In this document: positions 1-35,897 of the stretch, in pieces
How positions within the stretch are numbered: position 1 is the first letter of the stretch
How the letters are laid out: the number at the start of each line of letters is the position of its first letter
Assembly: GCA_014155875.1 (NCBI GenBank)
Contig: JACEFZ010021411.1
Location: 62,001 to 126,000, forward strand
From: Cepaea nemoralis
Lineage: Eukaryota; Mollusca; Gastropoda; Stylommatophora; Helicidae
Reading direction: 5' to 3'
DNA length: 64,000 bases
Position numbers and translations under genes: made by a program
Notes under the pieces: generated by a model
Database searches by the model: none
Seen by the model: the letters and a program-made list of their open reading frames with translations, nothing else
Told to the model about the DNA's origin: nothing

Positions 1-185
1 TGTACAGCCAACCTGCACATCAAGACAAAGACTGCCTTAGAGGGAGATATGCATGAGATTTATCACTGACTTCCAGAGAACTGACAGCCAACCACCTCCC
101 CAAGACTTGGCCATGCTACATGAAGAATTACACAAATGAAGCAAGGGGTTCACTTCAGTAAAGCTGTGAAAATGTCATGAATAAA

Positions 186-415
186 AGTTAGTTAGTTGCA
201 TGTCCTGTATGGGGCAACGCAATCAACCCCAGCATTGTTTGGTTATTAGTGATTTGCTAGGCAGTTGTTATGTTCAGTAGTTTGCCATTGCGTTCTGAAT
301 TACTGTTGCCTCATACCACTGAAATGACTGCAAAGTGGTCTGCTTGCAAATCACCAACAGCTGATTTTGAACAATCGACAGGGTACGGCGGCTAATTGTG
401 AAATGCCTCCACTGC
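186..415 (-). repeat. SINE family 1 copy (tRNA-derived)
   Basis: Read on the minus strand it matches the copies near 1660, 6957, 8700, 9455 and 41055. The shared parts are a degenerate tRNA-like head, the CATTCAGAAAG...GGCAAACTACTG segment, a CTGGGGTTGACTGCG block and a 3' end GCAACTAAC with extra AACTAAC units. It is diverged. Confidence 0.7.
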
Positions 416-894
416 CCCTAAGCCATAGGACATAGATAAAAGAAAAACCAAAACTGCCAAAAAGCATGTTTATCACAAAATGAGTACAGTTATCTGGTGT
501 AGCTAGAAAGCAAACAAAAATAATCCAAGATGAGTAGATACTAATATAACTATTTGGAGCTATATTCTTGAGTAAACATGTATTATAAAAACGAAATCAA
601 AAGTGTTCATCTGATCTGAAAAGAAGTCTTTTCTTTGAAAAAAAATAGTGTATGTTATTGTTGTTAATGAGCATTTGGAATTCAAATCAGTATCTGTCTT
701 TGGATTTCTTTACCTTATGGTTGTTGTTAGAGCTCCATGAATTCGACTTGCAACCTCTGTAGCTTGTTCTCTGTCCTCCTTATACTACTCATCTCTGTCT
801 TCAAGTCTCTTTACCATGTGTTTTAAGTATCTCTCTATTTTGTTGGCCCTGCGGGTTGTAGATAAAGGACTTACTGGCTAAACAATGTTGATTA
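416..894. other. No recognisable feature
   Basis: AT-rich unique-looking sequence, presumably CLK intron or upstream DNA. No exon with CLK similarity and no clear repeat was seen. Confidence 0.5.
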
Positions 895-907
895 TATAAT
901 TCAATTT

Positions 908-1049
908 CTTCTTCTTCTGTGTTCATCTGGAGAGTTTTTTCAGATGTGATTATGTTGGGCCTGTTTACAGTAGAGCTGCGTTCTTGCGCCATTAAACAGA
1001 CACGTCCGACTTCTGCGGACATTTGTTGACCGGGTTAACCTTCCCAGGG
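908..1049 (-). mobile_element. Short retroposon S1 (~140 bp, equals LINE A 3' terminus)
   Basis: The minus strand starts CCCTGGGAAGGTTAACCCGG, contains the GTCGG...CAGAGCTGC-like core, ends in the CATC(C/T)G stem region and carries a (GAA)n tail. It is flanked by 895-907 and 1050-1062, which agree at 11 of 13 positions and are taken as a decayed TSD. It is the oldest-looking solo copy. Confidence 0.8.
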
Positions 1050-1499
1050 TATCATTCCATTTGATTCCTTCTATTCTACGCAGCCACTAATTAATGCATG
1101 CTTGTAGTTTATTTGTAATTGTTTTGGTTGTTCTCCACGCTTCTGATCTCTACAGTAGTAATGATGTAATGTTAGAGTTATATGTTCTAAGTTTGGTGCT
1201 GTGTAATTTCCTTGAGGAAAACCATTACTGTGGTGTAAATAAATGTGCCAATGTTTTATCATCTGCCACAGGTGACCATGCCTATCCACAACCTCATGCT
1301 GTTTTTGTGCTGTTTGTTAATTCTATTGTTGGCATCTCTCCATGTCATTATCACAGATTGTTTTGTATATACATTGCTCTCTTCCTGTTGTTTTTTTCCA
1401 ATCAACCTTGTCAGTATCGCAGTGAATTCTATTTTTGTTTATTTCTTTCCAGGTAATGATCATTTAAAGTTAACTGCTGTTCTTTCATGTCTAAGATAA

Positions 1500-1605
1500 C
1501 CTCTGAAGTCAGAGTGGGTTCACTTGATGGTGAGGGAAACTAGTAATAGGAAAAGTTAATCCACAGGCAAACATCAGTCCTGGGTACTAGAAGTAGTAGC
1601 ACGTG
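1500..1605 (+). repeat. Repeat fragment shared with 17447-17560 and 60195-60275
   Basis: The block has GAAGTCAGAGTGGGTT, an 'AATAGG' element, a Cys/His-free non-coding core and a 'CAAACATCAGTCC' stretch. It resembles the two other locations (one inverted), consistent with a decayed SINE body. Confidence 0.45.
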
Positions 1606-1654
1606 TATTGACTACGCTTGAGCTCAAAGCGAGCAAACAGAAAGATGTCTAAGA

Positions 1655-1821
1655 TATAGATTTGGCAGCAGACCGTCTTGTGTTGGTTTTTATAAAATGG
1701 TATGAGTGCTGGTCATTCAGAAAGAAATTACAAACTACTGAACGTAATCTTGACAAGAAATCACGAACAGCTCAAATATTCTGGGGTTGACTGCGACGTC
1801 CTGTGAAGGATATGCAACTAA
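1655..1821 (+). repeat. SINE family 1 copy, head-truncated
   Basis: It carries CAGACCGTCTTG, the GGTCATTCAGAAAG block, CAAGAAATCACGAACAG, TTCTGGGGTTGACTGCGACG and the GCAACTAAC 3' end. These match the copies at 9455 and 41055 in the same orientation. Confidence 0.8.
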
Positions 1822-1869
1822 CATATAGTGGCTACTTATAATGTTATAAACATTTAACTGGTTAATCTC

Positions 1870-2351
1870 CAGGTCATAACATCTGATAGAAGGTACCTTG
1901 TAGATATTAGAACAAGAATCACTATGGCAAAGGTAGCCTTTTACAAGATGGAAAACATTGACAAATAAAATGCTCACTGCCACAGTGAGAAAAAAGAGTG
2001 TTAAAAGCTATATAGAACCAATGCTGTTATGTGCATGTGAAACATGGACAATAAGCAGACAAGCTGAGAAACATCCAGTGGCAGTGGAAATATGGTTTCT
2101 GTCGAATTTCCAAATGCTGACATGGATGGATACAAAAATGAAAGAGACAGCTCTATAAGAAACATGAAAACCATACATTGATCAGAGAAATTAGATATAG
2201 ACATTTAAGATTTTCTGGGCACATGAGAAGTAAACTACAAAATTTTGTGACAAACTGGCAGAATCGATGAGAAGAAGATCAGGCAGAGAGATTTTAAAAA
2301 ACTGGATGACTTGGGCACATGACGTAATCAGGACAAGAACACGGAGCTGAC
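1870..2351 (+). mobile_element. RTE-type LINE fragment (C-terminal region, decayed)
   Basis: The translation in broken frames gives IRTRI-, KxKxxLTNK-, SYIEPMLLCACETWTISRQA, EKHPVAVEIWFL and MLTWMDTK-like segments. These are typical of the region downstream of reverse transcriptase in RTE/BovB-like elements. The fragment runs to GGAGCTGACCCAAGACTGG and there merges directly into the 30-bp minisatellite. Confidence 0.85.
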
Positions 2352-2990
2352 CCAAGACTGGTTGATCATGTGACATGGCCAACCAAGACTGGTGATCATG
2401 TGACATGGCCAGCCAAGACTGGTGATCATGTGACATGGCCAACCAGGACTGGTGATCATGTGACATGGCCAACCAGGACTGGTGATCATGTGACATGGCC
2501 GACCAAGACTGGTGATCATGTGACATGGCTGACCAAGACTGGTGATCATGTGACATGGCCAACCAAGACTGGTGATCATGTGACATGGCCAACCAAGACT
2601 GGTGATCATGTGACATGGCCAACCAAGACTGGTGATCATGTGACATGCCAACCAAGACTGGTGATCATGTGACATGGCCAACCAAGACTGGTGATCATGT
2701 GACATGGCCGACCAAGACTGGTGATCATGTGACATGGCCAACCAAGACTGGTGATCATGTGACATGGCCAACCAAGACTGGTGATCATGTGACATGGCCA
2801 ACCAAGACTGGTGATCATGTGACATGGCCAACCAAGACTGGTGATCATGTGACATGGCCGACCAAGACTGGTGATCATGTGACATGGCCGACCAAGACTG
2901 GTGATCATGTGACATGGCCAACCAAGACTGGTGATCATGTGACATGGCCAACCAAGACTGGTGATCATGTGACATGGCCAACCAAGACTG
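2352..2990 (+). repeat. 30-bp minisatellite, ~21 units, derived from an RTE 3' end
   Basis: The units are GTGATCATGTGACATGGCC followed by AACCAAGACTG, almost identical and in perfect 30-bp register except for one 1-bp deletion near 2647. Because 30 is divisible by three, several frames stay open by chance (HDHQSWLAMS-type repeats); this is not coding evidence. The monomer matches the RTE 3' sequence CCAAGACTCTGGTGATCGAG followed by TGAGATGGCA, seen in the minus-strand copies at 3111 and 43184. Confidence 0.97.
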
Positions 2991-3110
2991 CTAACATTTA
3001 TCAGGAAGTATATGATGATGATGTTATCAAGGTGAGGAGGTAAGAATGATAATGGTTGTAGTAGTGGTGATGGTGATAGTTGTGGTTGCAGCTGTTATCA
3101 TTATGAGATT

Positions 3111-3305
3111 CCATCCATCCATCATGTGCCATGCCGGTAAGCGTGGGCGGTCATGTTCTGCCATCTCACTCGATCACCAGAGTCGTGGATCAGCTCCGTG
3201 TTTCTGTCTCGACCATGCCACAAGGCCAAGCCATCCATGTACTTGCTTCTAGGTCTTCCCCTTGGTCTGTTCCCTCGATCTTACCAGTTGTCACCAAATT
3301 CTCCA
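3111..3305 (-). mobile_element. RTE 3'-end insertion with TSD
   Basis: This is a 5'-truncated minus-strand RTE copy ending in a (GATG)n tail. It is bounded by perfect 11-bp TSDs ATTATGAGATT at 3100-3110 and 3306-3316. It lies about 120 bp upstream of the first visible CLK exon, inside an intron. Confidence 0.9.
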
Positions 3306-3427
3306 ATTATGAGATTATCTTGATTGAAATGTTTATGTTAATAATGTTGATGATGAAACACAGGATATAAACACACTTATGCTTATGGGCCTTTGACATC
3401 TATATCTCTCCTGTTAATTATTTTCAG

Positions 3428-28231
<24,804 letters not shown>

Positions 28232-28660
28232 TTTTAGCGAGTGCCTGTAGAGTTGCTGTGGAGCAATGTAGATGTACTTTTTGTTTTCATCATGTTTTGC
28301 CATTTTCGCTCATTCACTCTGAATTCTTTCAGTGATAGAACTCATGTGATGCCCCTATGTAGCCTTTTGCCATGTGTACATAAAAACCCTATGACACAAG
28401 AAGGCTGTCAAGTCTCTTGTCCGTCCAGTGTGACATAAAACATGTAAATATACGGCTGACACCTAGTCAGCAGCTCTTGTCAGTTACTGGTGTATATATA
28501 TAGTTGTCTATAAAGATTAGATAGACTCCAGCAGAAGGCTTTCTATATGTACAAATGGATCACTAACATCTTTTGTGTCATGCACCGCTTCCATCTCTAT
28601 TTACGTGGAAAAGTTAGTCTGTTGCTTCTGTCAAATCCTGAGAATGTGTGAGACGTAACC

Positions 28661-28666
28661 AATAAA
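28661..28666 (+). promoter_or_regulatory. Candidate CLK polyadenylation signal
   Basis: AATAAA lies 430 bp downstream of the CLK stop and is the first canonical hexamer after it. Further AATAAA copies (about 29913 and 30323) could serve longer 3' UTRs. No transcript evidence is available. Confidence 0.5.
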
Positions 28667-28879
28667 CAAAGCTAGATATCCTTGTCCCACACAGCTGAAT
28701 ATAACTTTAATGTAATTATCTTTCACAGTTATTAAAGAGCTGAAATGTTATTTTGTCAGAGGACAGTTTGTATACAAGTTAAAAGTTGTAAGTTCAAACT
28801 AAAGTAAAAGACCCTTTTCCACACCATGTGATCAATATCCTGCCGACTGCTTTTACACCCCATAATATTTTCTGGTACC

Positions 28880-29030
28880 AATTTTAGGCTTGGTTGACCA
28901 GGAAGCCAGTGTCAATTTTTATTTATACCCACCTAAATAGGGATTTGAACAGAAAACCACCGGGCCAGTAGGCAAATGATACAACAGTAAAAGGTCATTA
29001 CACAGCAGATACTGCCACTGTAGTGTGATG
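28880..29030 (-). repeat. tRNA-headed SINE-like element
   Basis: The minus strand shows GTGGCAGTATCTGC and, downstream, CTGTTCAAATCCC (B-box-like). It lies downstream of the CLK 3' UTR. Confidence 0.55.
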
Positions 29031-29104
29031 TATTAAAGCCTGCAAACACTAGGCAACAACATATTATTAGGTGATGTACTCATTTCTCTACCACATCGCC
29101 TTTT

Positions 29105-29280
29105 TTCCCCCAAGACAATTCCCAGAAAGTTCTGAAAATTGCCTGGTACTGGTTTTTATGAGACCGGGTCAATCCCAGAGCCATACAAGTAAAACAAAAC
29201 AACCCTACCTCTGCTGGAGATTGAACACAGAGCACTGTCTTGGTGGGCAAGTACACTAACCACTTTGCCACAGCACTACA
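29105..29280 (-). repeat. tRNA-headed SINE-like element
   Basis: The minus strand shows TGCTGTGGCAAAGTGGTTAG (A box) and GTGTTCAATCTCC (B box) 40 bp apart. The following body includes GACCCGGTCTCATAAAAACC and a GGCAATTTTC end shared in part with 33040-33115. Confidence 0.7.
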
Positions 29281-30504
29281 ACAGTGGGAGAAATTAAAGT
29301 GTAGTTTATATGATGCTTGATAACATCTGAATACACTTTCTGATAAATTCAGGTATCTACACTAATAGAAAACAAAACCACTGCCAGAATGTTTTTAATG
29401 GTTTGTTTTTATAGATGTGTCACACGTTTTCTACACAACCACAGATTAATGCTCGTCTTTGTGTGGTCAATTTCTTGATGTTTGCGGTCCTACAAGCACT
29501 GACCAGTGGCCAGCAGAGTCTAGCCTCAATATGTCATATTTATGTATGAGTGCAAGTTCATTTTGTACACTTGATATTTCCACTTGAGAACGAGTTTGAA
29601 TAATGAGTGTACTCCCCTGGTATTTTGGCTATGCAATAATTATATAATGCAGCTTTTTTATGGATGTGATATTTTTTCGTTTGTTTTTCGCGGCCATTAA
29701 GAAATATAGGGTCATGAATGGAACAGTATGTGTAATACTGTCAACTGACATATATTTGCTAGCGTTGTGAATGGCAAAGTGTATACATTTGCGCTTTTGG
29801 ATATCCCATAATTTATTTTGTGCTTGTATGTGTTTGTGTGCATTTTATATTTCATTTTGTGTCCTATTTTGGGGGGAAAGAGAGGGCAAGTGGGATGGGG
29901 GAGGGGGAGACCAATAAAAGCAAAGTATTCTCTCAGCCAGCTGAATTATCATTCTCACTTCCCTTGTCAAGTAAATTTGAGAGTCAACTTTTAAAAGAAA
30001 CATTGTAACCAAAACAATGATTTCCCCCACCCTCTAGCTATCCAATATTCTCTAGTTTTCTAGTAGCAGAGATCTACACTGAGGTCATACCAGGTAAGTG
30101 CAAATATATGTCTTTAATTTTGTTGTAACTGTTAATGTTATGGATTAACTGTTGACAGATATCCGATTTCCCCATGTTTTGTGTTCTTTCTCTTTTGAAT
30201 TTATATATGAAATTGAAGTTTAAAGTTGGTTATTTTCATACTTTTTCCCCTCAAAACTATATATTGATGTAATGCATAGTTGTAAAGGAAACATTTAAAA
30301 AGTATAACCAGTAGAAAAACGAAATAAAATTTTTGAAATTTACTAGGCACTTTTAGAGGCTTCCCATTTAGTAAAATAAATAAACGACCCCTTTTGACGC
30401 CACGAGATGTATTGGGTATATGGTGCTAGTCTCAGACTTTTAGACCAGTTGGCTTTGGTAATGTGGTTAATCCAGCCACCTTTACTTGCCAGGAGATTAA
30501 TTGA

Positions 30505-30930
30505 TTGATTTAGGAATTGACATCACAGCATTCGGGGCATTCCCATAAGCGCACCGTCCCCATCCTCAGCAGCCAGCAAAGAGTCCCAACACCCATAGTA
30601 CCAGTAGCAATCTGAGTATATGTCCGTCTCGCCTTTCCTCTGAGCATTGAGCGTCGGCCAGATCCCCTCGTCACTCTTCGCTGTCTCATTCTTGCCAGAC
30701 CATGGTAATCCATTTGCTCCTCCGAGGTGTACACGTGCTCCCACGTGCCAGGAGATTTCCTAGTAACCACTTTAGGCAAGTTCAACTTAGCAGCCCACAT
30801 CAATGAACAAAATTCACAGCTCAAAAAGTATTCAAACACACGGCTGTTAGGCCAACTTGTAAATGTGCTAGCCATTGAACTAGCACAGCTTCTACTTCTC
30901 ATTACCAACCCCCAAATACTAGCTCTCCAG
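30505..30930 (-). other. GC-richer block with open frames, unidentified
   Basis: It holds a 132-codon minus-strand frame and an overlapping 73-codon frame, both poorly structured. The composition differs from the AT-rich surroundings, suggesting an inserted repeat or old pseudogene. I do not recognise the product. Confidence 0.3.
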
Positions 30931-31072
30931 TATTTATAAGTTATTATTACTTATTGTTCAACACAATCCACGTTAACACAGTCATCAAAAGCTGTTCACC
31001 ATACCCAGTAAAAAAGCTAATTAAACAGTCTGCCTTTCTAACCCTAATTTGCCACTATGATTTTTCTGTAGT

Positions 31073-31107
<35 letters not shown>

Positions 31108-31983
31108 CTCTTACAAACATTCATCACTCTCTCCCCAAACTTATTCCTATTTTCTCTCTTTTTCCAAAAACAAGAGTTGTTTGTCTCATTCAACCTGCTT
31201 CCTCGGCATGGGTTATAATTCAGATATTTGTGGTGTTTCCTTTTGTTTTTGTTCATTTGCAGCTGAGTTCTGTATTATATTGCTGGTCTAGCAGGTGTCA
31301 CTTCTATTCACTCTTGAGAACATGATGTTTATCTATACGCTAGAATGTTGAACTGCTGGTTTGTTTATTCTGATTTCTGATTGTGCATATTGGGGTTGGT
31401 ATTTGAGTGGTTGGTTGACCTCTAGAAGACAGAGTTCTAGCTCTTGAGTTCAATGCCATGATATTCAGGTCCCCTATGCCCTGTAAAGGGCTTGCATCTG
31501 TCAGTGTGAGGCTGGTGCAGAGACTTTCCTCCCTGCCCAGTCCTGAAGCACCATCTGTGGTGGGGTGGGGGTGTTGCAGAGCTATCCTTTCCCTCTCCAA
31601 TCACAGGAACCAGTAGAGTGTGCAATACCAGTGGTTGAGCTTTGCTCTGAGGAAAAGGCATGGCAATCCTTGGAAAATTAACCAGACTGGGACTCAGCAT
31701 GTGAGTAGGCAGTACCATGGAGAGAGGCTCCCAGGTCTGGGCCGGTATGGGAGATGATTTTGTGACCTCTGTGGTCCTGGCTTATTAGAGATAGAGGATG
31801 TCAATGTCATCAGGCGTCCTGCGGTGTAAGCCCCATGTTTGTATAGACCAACTGACACTCAAGAGGTGACGTCAACACCATGCTGGCTACCTTCTCTCCC
31901 AAGATATTTCCTGGTAGCTACAGGTGAATAAACCTAGGAGTCTAGGTATATTTTTAAAATCTGCCCTTATATAAATTCTTCTT
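30931..31983. other. No gene recognised
   Basis: It includes a short (TA)n run at 31085-31106 and a GC-richer block at about 31430-31900 of unknown origin. Confidence 0.45.
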
Positions 31984-32440
31984 TTTTGTTCGCTGGAATA
32001 TTTGTTTTGGATGTAATTGTGTTGTGCCTGTTTACTGCAGAGCTACAATATTTGTGCTTTTCTGCAACTTCTTCAGGGATTTGTTGACTGGGTTAACAAT
32101 CCCAGGTGTTTTGTAGGATGTTGTGTTGTTATCTCCATCGCAGCTGGCCCATCCCATGGTCTTCCCTCAGCCCTCAAGGGAAGGCAGGAGTAGACCATGG
32201 GCATTCCCCACCATCCAAGGAGGCTTCCATAAATGCAGAGCTGACACATAACGCTCTGGTACTGGGCTCACCCCAGGAATCGTCACATCCTGCACATGGC
32301 TGCTTATCCTCACTTCAGTATATTGGGCCCTTCCGTTCAACACAGGCTGCTCCTCTGGAAACCAGAAGAATGTAGTCTGCAGATGACATCCACACAGTGA
32401 GCTTTCGATTCAGACTTTCCATGTTATTGATTTGCTAGCC
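31984..32440 (-). mobile_element. Old LINE A-family 3' end
   Basis: The + strand shows TGTGCCTGTTTACTGCAGAG, GGATTTGTTGACTGGGTTAA, CAGCCCTCAAGGGAAGGCAG, CCATGGGCATTCCCCACCAT and GCAGATGACATCCACACAGT, as in 11200-11640, at roughly 85% similarity. The short-retroposon sequence and the rest of the LINE 3' UTR are already joined in this old copy. Confidence 0.88.
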
Positions 32441-32624
32441 AAGCAATATCTATGTCAGTTCAAAATCACACCTGCTGGGCCAGCAGGAAAGCATCTAGCC
32501 ACTATTGCTTCCTTGTTACAGGGACATTGTTTTATTCTGTCTGAGGCCCAAAAATTCCCTAACCTCACAGTTCACAGTAATTGAATTAGCCAGGCAGCTT
32601 TTGTATCTCAGGCTCAAGTATTTT

Positions 32625-32905
32625 AGTTCACTCAGTAGTCCATAGTTTATCTTTCACTGGTGTTCCTCTAGGCCAGAAGGTTTGTCTAGATATGTCATAT
32701 TTTGGGCAGTTTTGGAGTATGTGATCTGCTGTCTGTGATGCCAATCCACATGTGCACATGGCTGATTTGCCAAGCTTGAAATTTGTATGAATGTGGTTGC
32801 ATAATCTATTGTGTCCTGTTCTGAGGTACTAATTATTTGTTCTGGTTTGTCCCTAATGTGGTAATCATCTTGAGCTGGTGCTGGTGGCTTTTTTCTACCA
32901 TAGGG
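32625..32905 (-). mobile_element. LINE C-terminal fragment (family E)
   Basis: It parallels 6375-6650 over its length (AGTTCACTCAGT, GGCCAGAAGGTTTGTCTAGA, TATTTTGGGCAG, GTCCTGTTCTGAGGT). The minus strand encodes a degraded post-RNase H Cys/His region. Confidence 0.65.
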
Positions 32906-33400
32906 AAGATTCATTTTCATTGATTGAGGTTCTTTATTGCAGTTTTATGGCATTCAGAAAAACTATTGTATGTCACCCATTCTTCATAAACCTCAGATCA
33001 GATCAGATCAGTAGTCAATTGTCACAACGAAGCTTTGCTGCAGAGGCAAGATAATTTTTTTTCTTGAATCGACCCAGCCTCATGAAAATTAGCACCAGAC
33101 AATTTTCTGGGAAGAAAAAGTGAGAGAGGTACTTCTCTTTCCTAACAGTGAAGAAACACATGTGGGTTAGAGAACATGCACTTCTGATGAGAACGCATCT
33201 ATGATAAGGAAAGGAACAGGGCACCAAACCACATGTGTTGTGGCCTAGAATATATGAAGGCCTAGCACTTCACATCCCCTCAGCAATATTTACTATGGGA
33301 TCACCTTTTAATTTTTTACAATAAAATAAACAGCTGAAATAAATTATTCTGTTTTTTATGTATGGTCTTCTAACAAAGTAATTTTCTATACCTTTTATAG

Positions 33401-33451
33401 CTTATGAAAGACCAAGTTGATGAAGACCTCAAAGATGTGTATCGGCCATGA
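33401..33451 (+). CDS. Possible small terminal exon (16 codons plus stop)
   Basis: A pyrimidine-rich acceptor (ccttttatag) precedes an open frame, LMKDQVDEDLKDVYRP, then TGA. An AATAAA follows at 33698-33703. The peptide is charged and looks coding rather than random. The frame is phase 0, compatible with the donor at 10636, which would give a kinase lacking its last subdomain. It could equally be spliced from a cryptic donor inside the 25793 exon, belong to another gene, or be chance. I do not recognise the peptide. Confidence 0.3.
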   Translation, partial: LMKDQVDEDLKDVYRP

Positions 33452-34404
33452 CAATTTCTTCAGAACAGCATCAAATGCAGCTGCCGTATCATTAAAATGA
33501 TGATTTGGATGTAGCCCCTCTCAAAATGGCAAGATCATCTCTCTCCAGTGCAGATATTCTATTATACTCAAGCACAGCAGAACAACCTCAGGTCAACAGA
33601 AAGTAGCAGTGCTCTTATTACAGATATCATTTTAACATATCAATAACAAACTGTGTCAAGTATGCCAGATTTATGATGCAAGATGTGTAGAGCTGGCAAT
33701 AAAAGGATTCATGAATTTTTACATGGCAAAGTGCATTGTGATATGAGATATTTATATACTGTTGTGAGAATGATATTTGTTTCCCTCGAGTTTTATTTAT
33801 GATCTGGTTTGCTTCTGTAATGATTTGTCATTTTCAGTTTGCATTATTTTCTTTTATTTTAACTGCAGATTATGAAAATAGTTGTTTAAGTATTTTGGTC
33901 TCAGAAGGTTTCGAAGAAGATGGTTAAGTGGGGATACTGCCACTATTATAGCAGGATTTAATGCACTTGCATTGAAACTTCTGGTGCGCTGATGGCGATG
34001 ATTAGGGGGTAAATCCCTACACCGATCAATTTGACTGAAACGTTGATTTCTCTTCTATCGAATGCAAAATGCCTAGAAAATCAACCTGGGGTTGGGGTTG
34101 ATTGCCACATCCTGCAAAAGAAAAGGGCAATTTTTGTTTAACTATGACAGAAGCTGAACACACAGGTGGGAGTGGCCTCTGGGGAAGCCAGATTTATTGA
34201 GTAGGATCTGACCAAATGTAAAAAGTTTTTAAACTTTTTTGGTCCCAGTAGGTTTTGAAGAAAATGATTAAGTGAGAACATATGCATGAAGGATCATATG
34301 TACATTACTACTAAAGATCCTAGGTTTACAGCCACTGAAAAGTAAGAGAACACATTATGTGATGGTTGGAATTCAAAGGGAAGAAAGAGCCAATCATTCT
34401 TCAA
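33452..34404. other. No gene recognised; candidate 3' UTR then unique sequence
   Basis: AATAAA at 33698-33703 could end the transcript of the candidate exon at 33401. Beyond it no element was recognised. Confidence 0.4.
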
Positions 34405-34650
34405 GTGTATTGTCTTCACTTCATAGAGTTATGACATTGCTGAAATGAATTGAACTGTATAACTTCATAGAGTTTTGACATTGCTGAAGTGAGTTGACTG
34501 TTGAAGTGTCTTTACTTCAAAGAGTTTTGTTACTGCTGAAGTGTCTTTACTTCAAAGAGTTTTGTTACTGCTGAAGTGTGTAGATTGTTGAATTGTCTTT
34601 ACTTCATAGTTTCGTCATTGCTGAAGTGAGAAGACTGTCGAATTGTTTTG
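34405..34650 (+). repeat. Tandem repeat, ~45-60 bp unit
   Basis: TTACTTCAAAGAGTTTTGTT with ACTGCTGAAGTGTCT recurs five to six times with variable spacing. Confidence 0.85.
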
Positions 34651-35456
34651 GTCAAGCAATGTAATACACACATACAATGTGAACAGCCACTGAAGCTGGA
34701 TTTTCACCAAACAAAGGAATCCCTAATGGGTAGAACGCACAAATAGATGTGCTTGTTGATCCCATGGGATTCATTTTGTACCTCACTTACACACACAGCC
34801 ACACTTACTGTGTAAGATGTGGGACAATGGAAGACAATGAATGTATATACTAAACCCATTCATCAAATAAGCAAAGAATTATTACCAGAAACAAGACAAA
34901 AAGCTCAGAAGAAATAGATAGAAGCTAACAATATGCATGAAATGGTCAGGAATGCATTTTATGCCAGGTCACGCTGTATTTTTTTCTTACCACCTGCTTT
35001 CTTTACCCATATTTCATTATGCAGTATAGGTACTTATTGTCCAGCATGTGTGACAGCAATTCCACAATGAGACTTTGATTCTGGCACTCATATTGCAGAG
35101 CCATTAAAGCCAAACTTCCCTGTAATTGTTTTCGAGTGCTCTCTATTATATTTTTTCTTCTACTCATGCTGCATTTTATCTATTAATGAAGCAAAGACCT
35201 TCAGCCAACTCACACCAATCAATACCTATCTTTTGCAGCTCCTTCCATATTATTCATATGTCTCTAAGTCTTCATGTGTTTTTAATGCCTAAAAATGAAT
35301 TTGTTTTGTTTTACAAAAGGTCACTTTCACTGCACATGGGTACATGATTCACCGTGTCTGCTTCAGAATAAAAAGAACTGTATTGATATTTGAGAAATGT
35401 TATTCAGGTTTTGAAGGAATGTGAAGTATTTTAACCCATTTAGCTGCAACATTAAC
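34651..35456. other. No recognisable feature
   Basis: AT-rich unique-looking sequence. Confidence 0.5.
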
Positions 35457-35897
35457 TCATTCTGTCCCAAGAGATTTCAAGCAGATGCCTCGGGGAACAT
35501 TAGCAGCTAGCAGGATGTTACATTCAAAGAGATAACTTTGTACAAACCATATACTTTGTTGCTTATTAACATATCTAGCCAGATTTCTTAAGTATAATTC
35601 CTTGGCACCTTGCCGTCTTGACAGACGATAGTTTGTGTTGGTGCATGTGAACACGTGGTCATTTCCACCATCATGCACCATCTTACGTCTCACACGCTCG
35701 GTGTGTGACTTATCTGCAATAATTTTCTCCTTTGTCTTTATTCCATTTCTGATGTTTGCCCTCCATGCAACACTTTCGTAAGTATAATTACACCAAATGT
35801 AAAATATGTAATAACACACAATACATTGGTGTGTACTCTGCTTCCACTCTTTATTCCCACAGGGACGTAAGCTCTCAGCCAAATCACTATCTCCCAC
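35457..35897 (-). other. 146-codon open frame, unidentified repeat-associated ORF
   Basis: The frame contains NYRLSRRQGAKELYLRNLAR. The ~26-bp DNA stretch encoding SRRQGAK recurs at about 61460-61485, so this is probably part of an interspersed repeat. No domain was recognised. Confidence 0.3.

Noticed and set aside
2352..2990. CRISPR-like regular repeat
   Set aside because: The units are directly adjacent with no unique spacers and the DNA is plainly eukaryotic.
2191..3043. Open frames of 100-217 codons in the 30-bp array
   Set aside because: The unit length is a multiple of three, so frames stay open by chance. Several overlapping frames on both strands are equally open.
1..3427. Search for upstream CLK exons (N-lobe, Gly loop, catalytic Lys)
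   Set aside because: No segment resembling the conserved CLK N-lobe with splice signals was found; those exons must lie outside the window.
30510..30908. 132-codon minus-strand ORF as a host gene
   Set aside because: No recognisable domain, a competing overlapping frame, and no splice or poly(A) context; listed only as unidentified.
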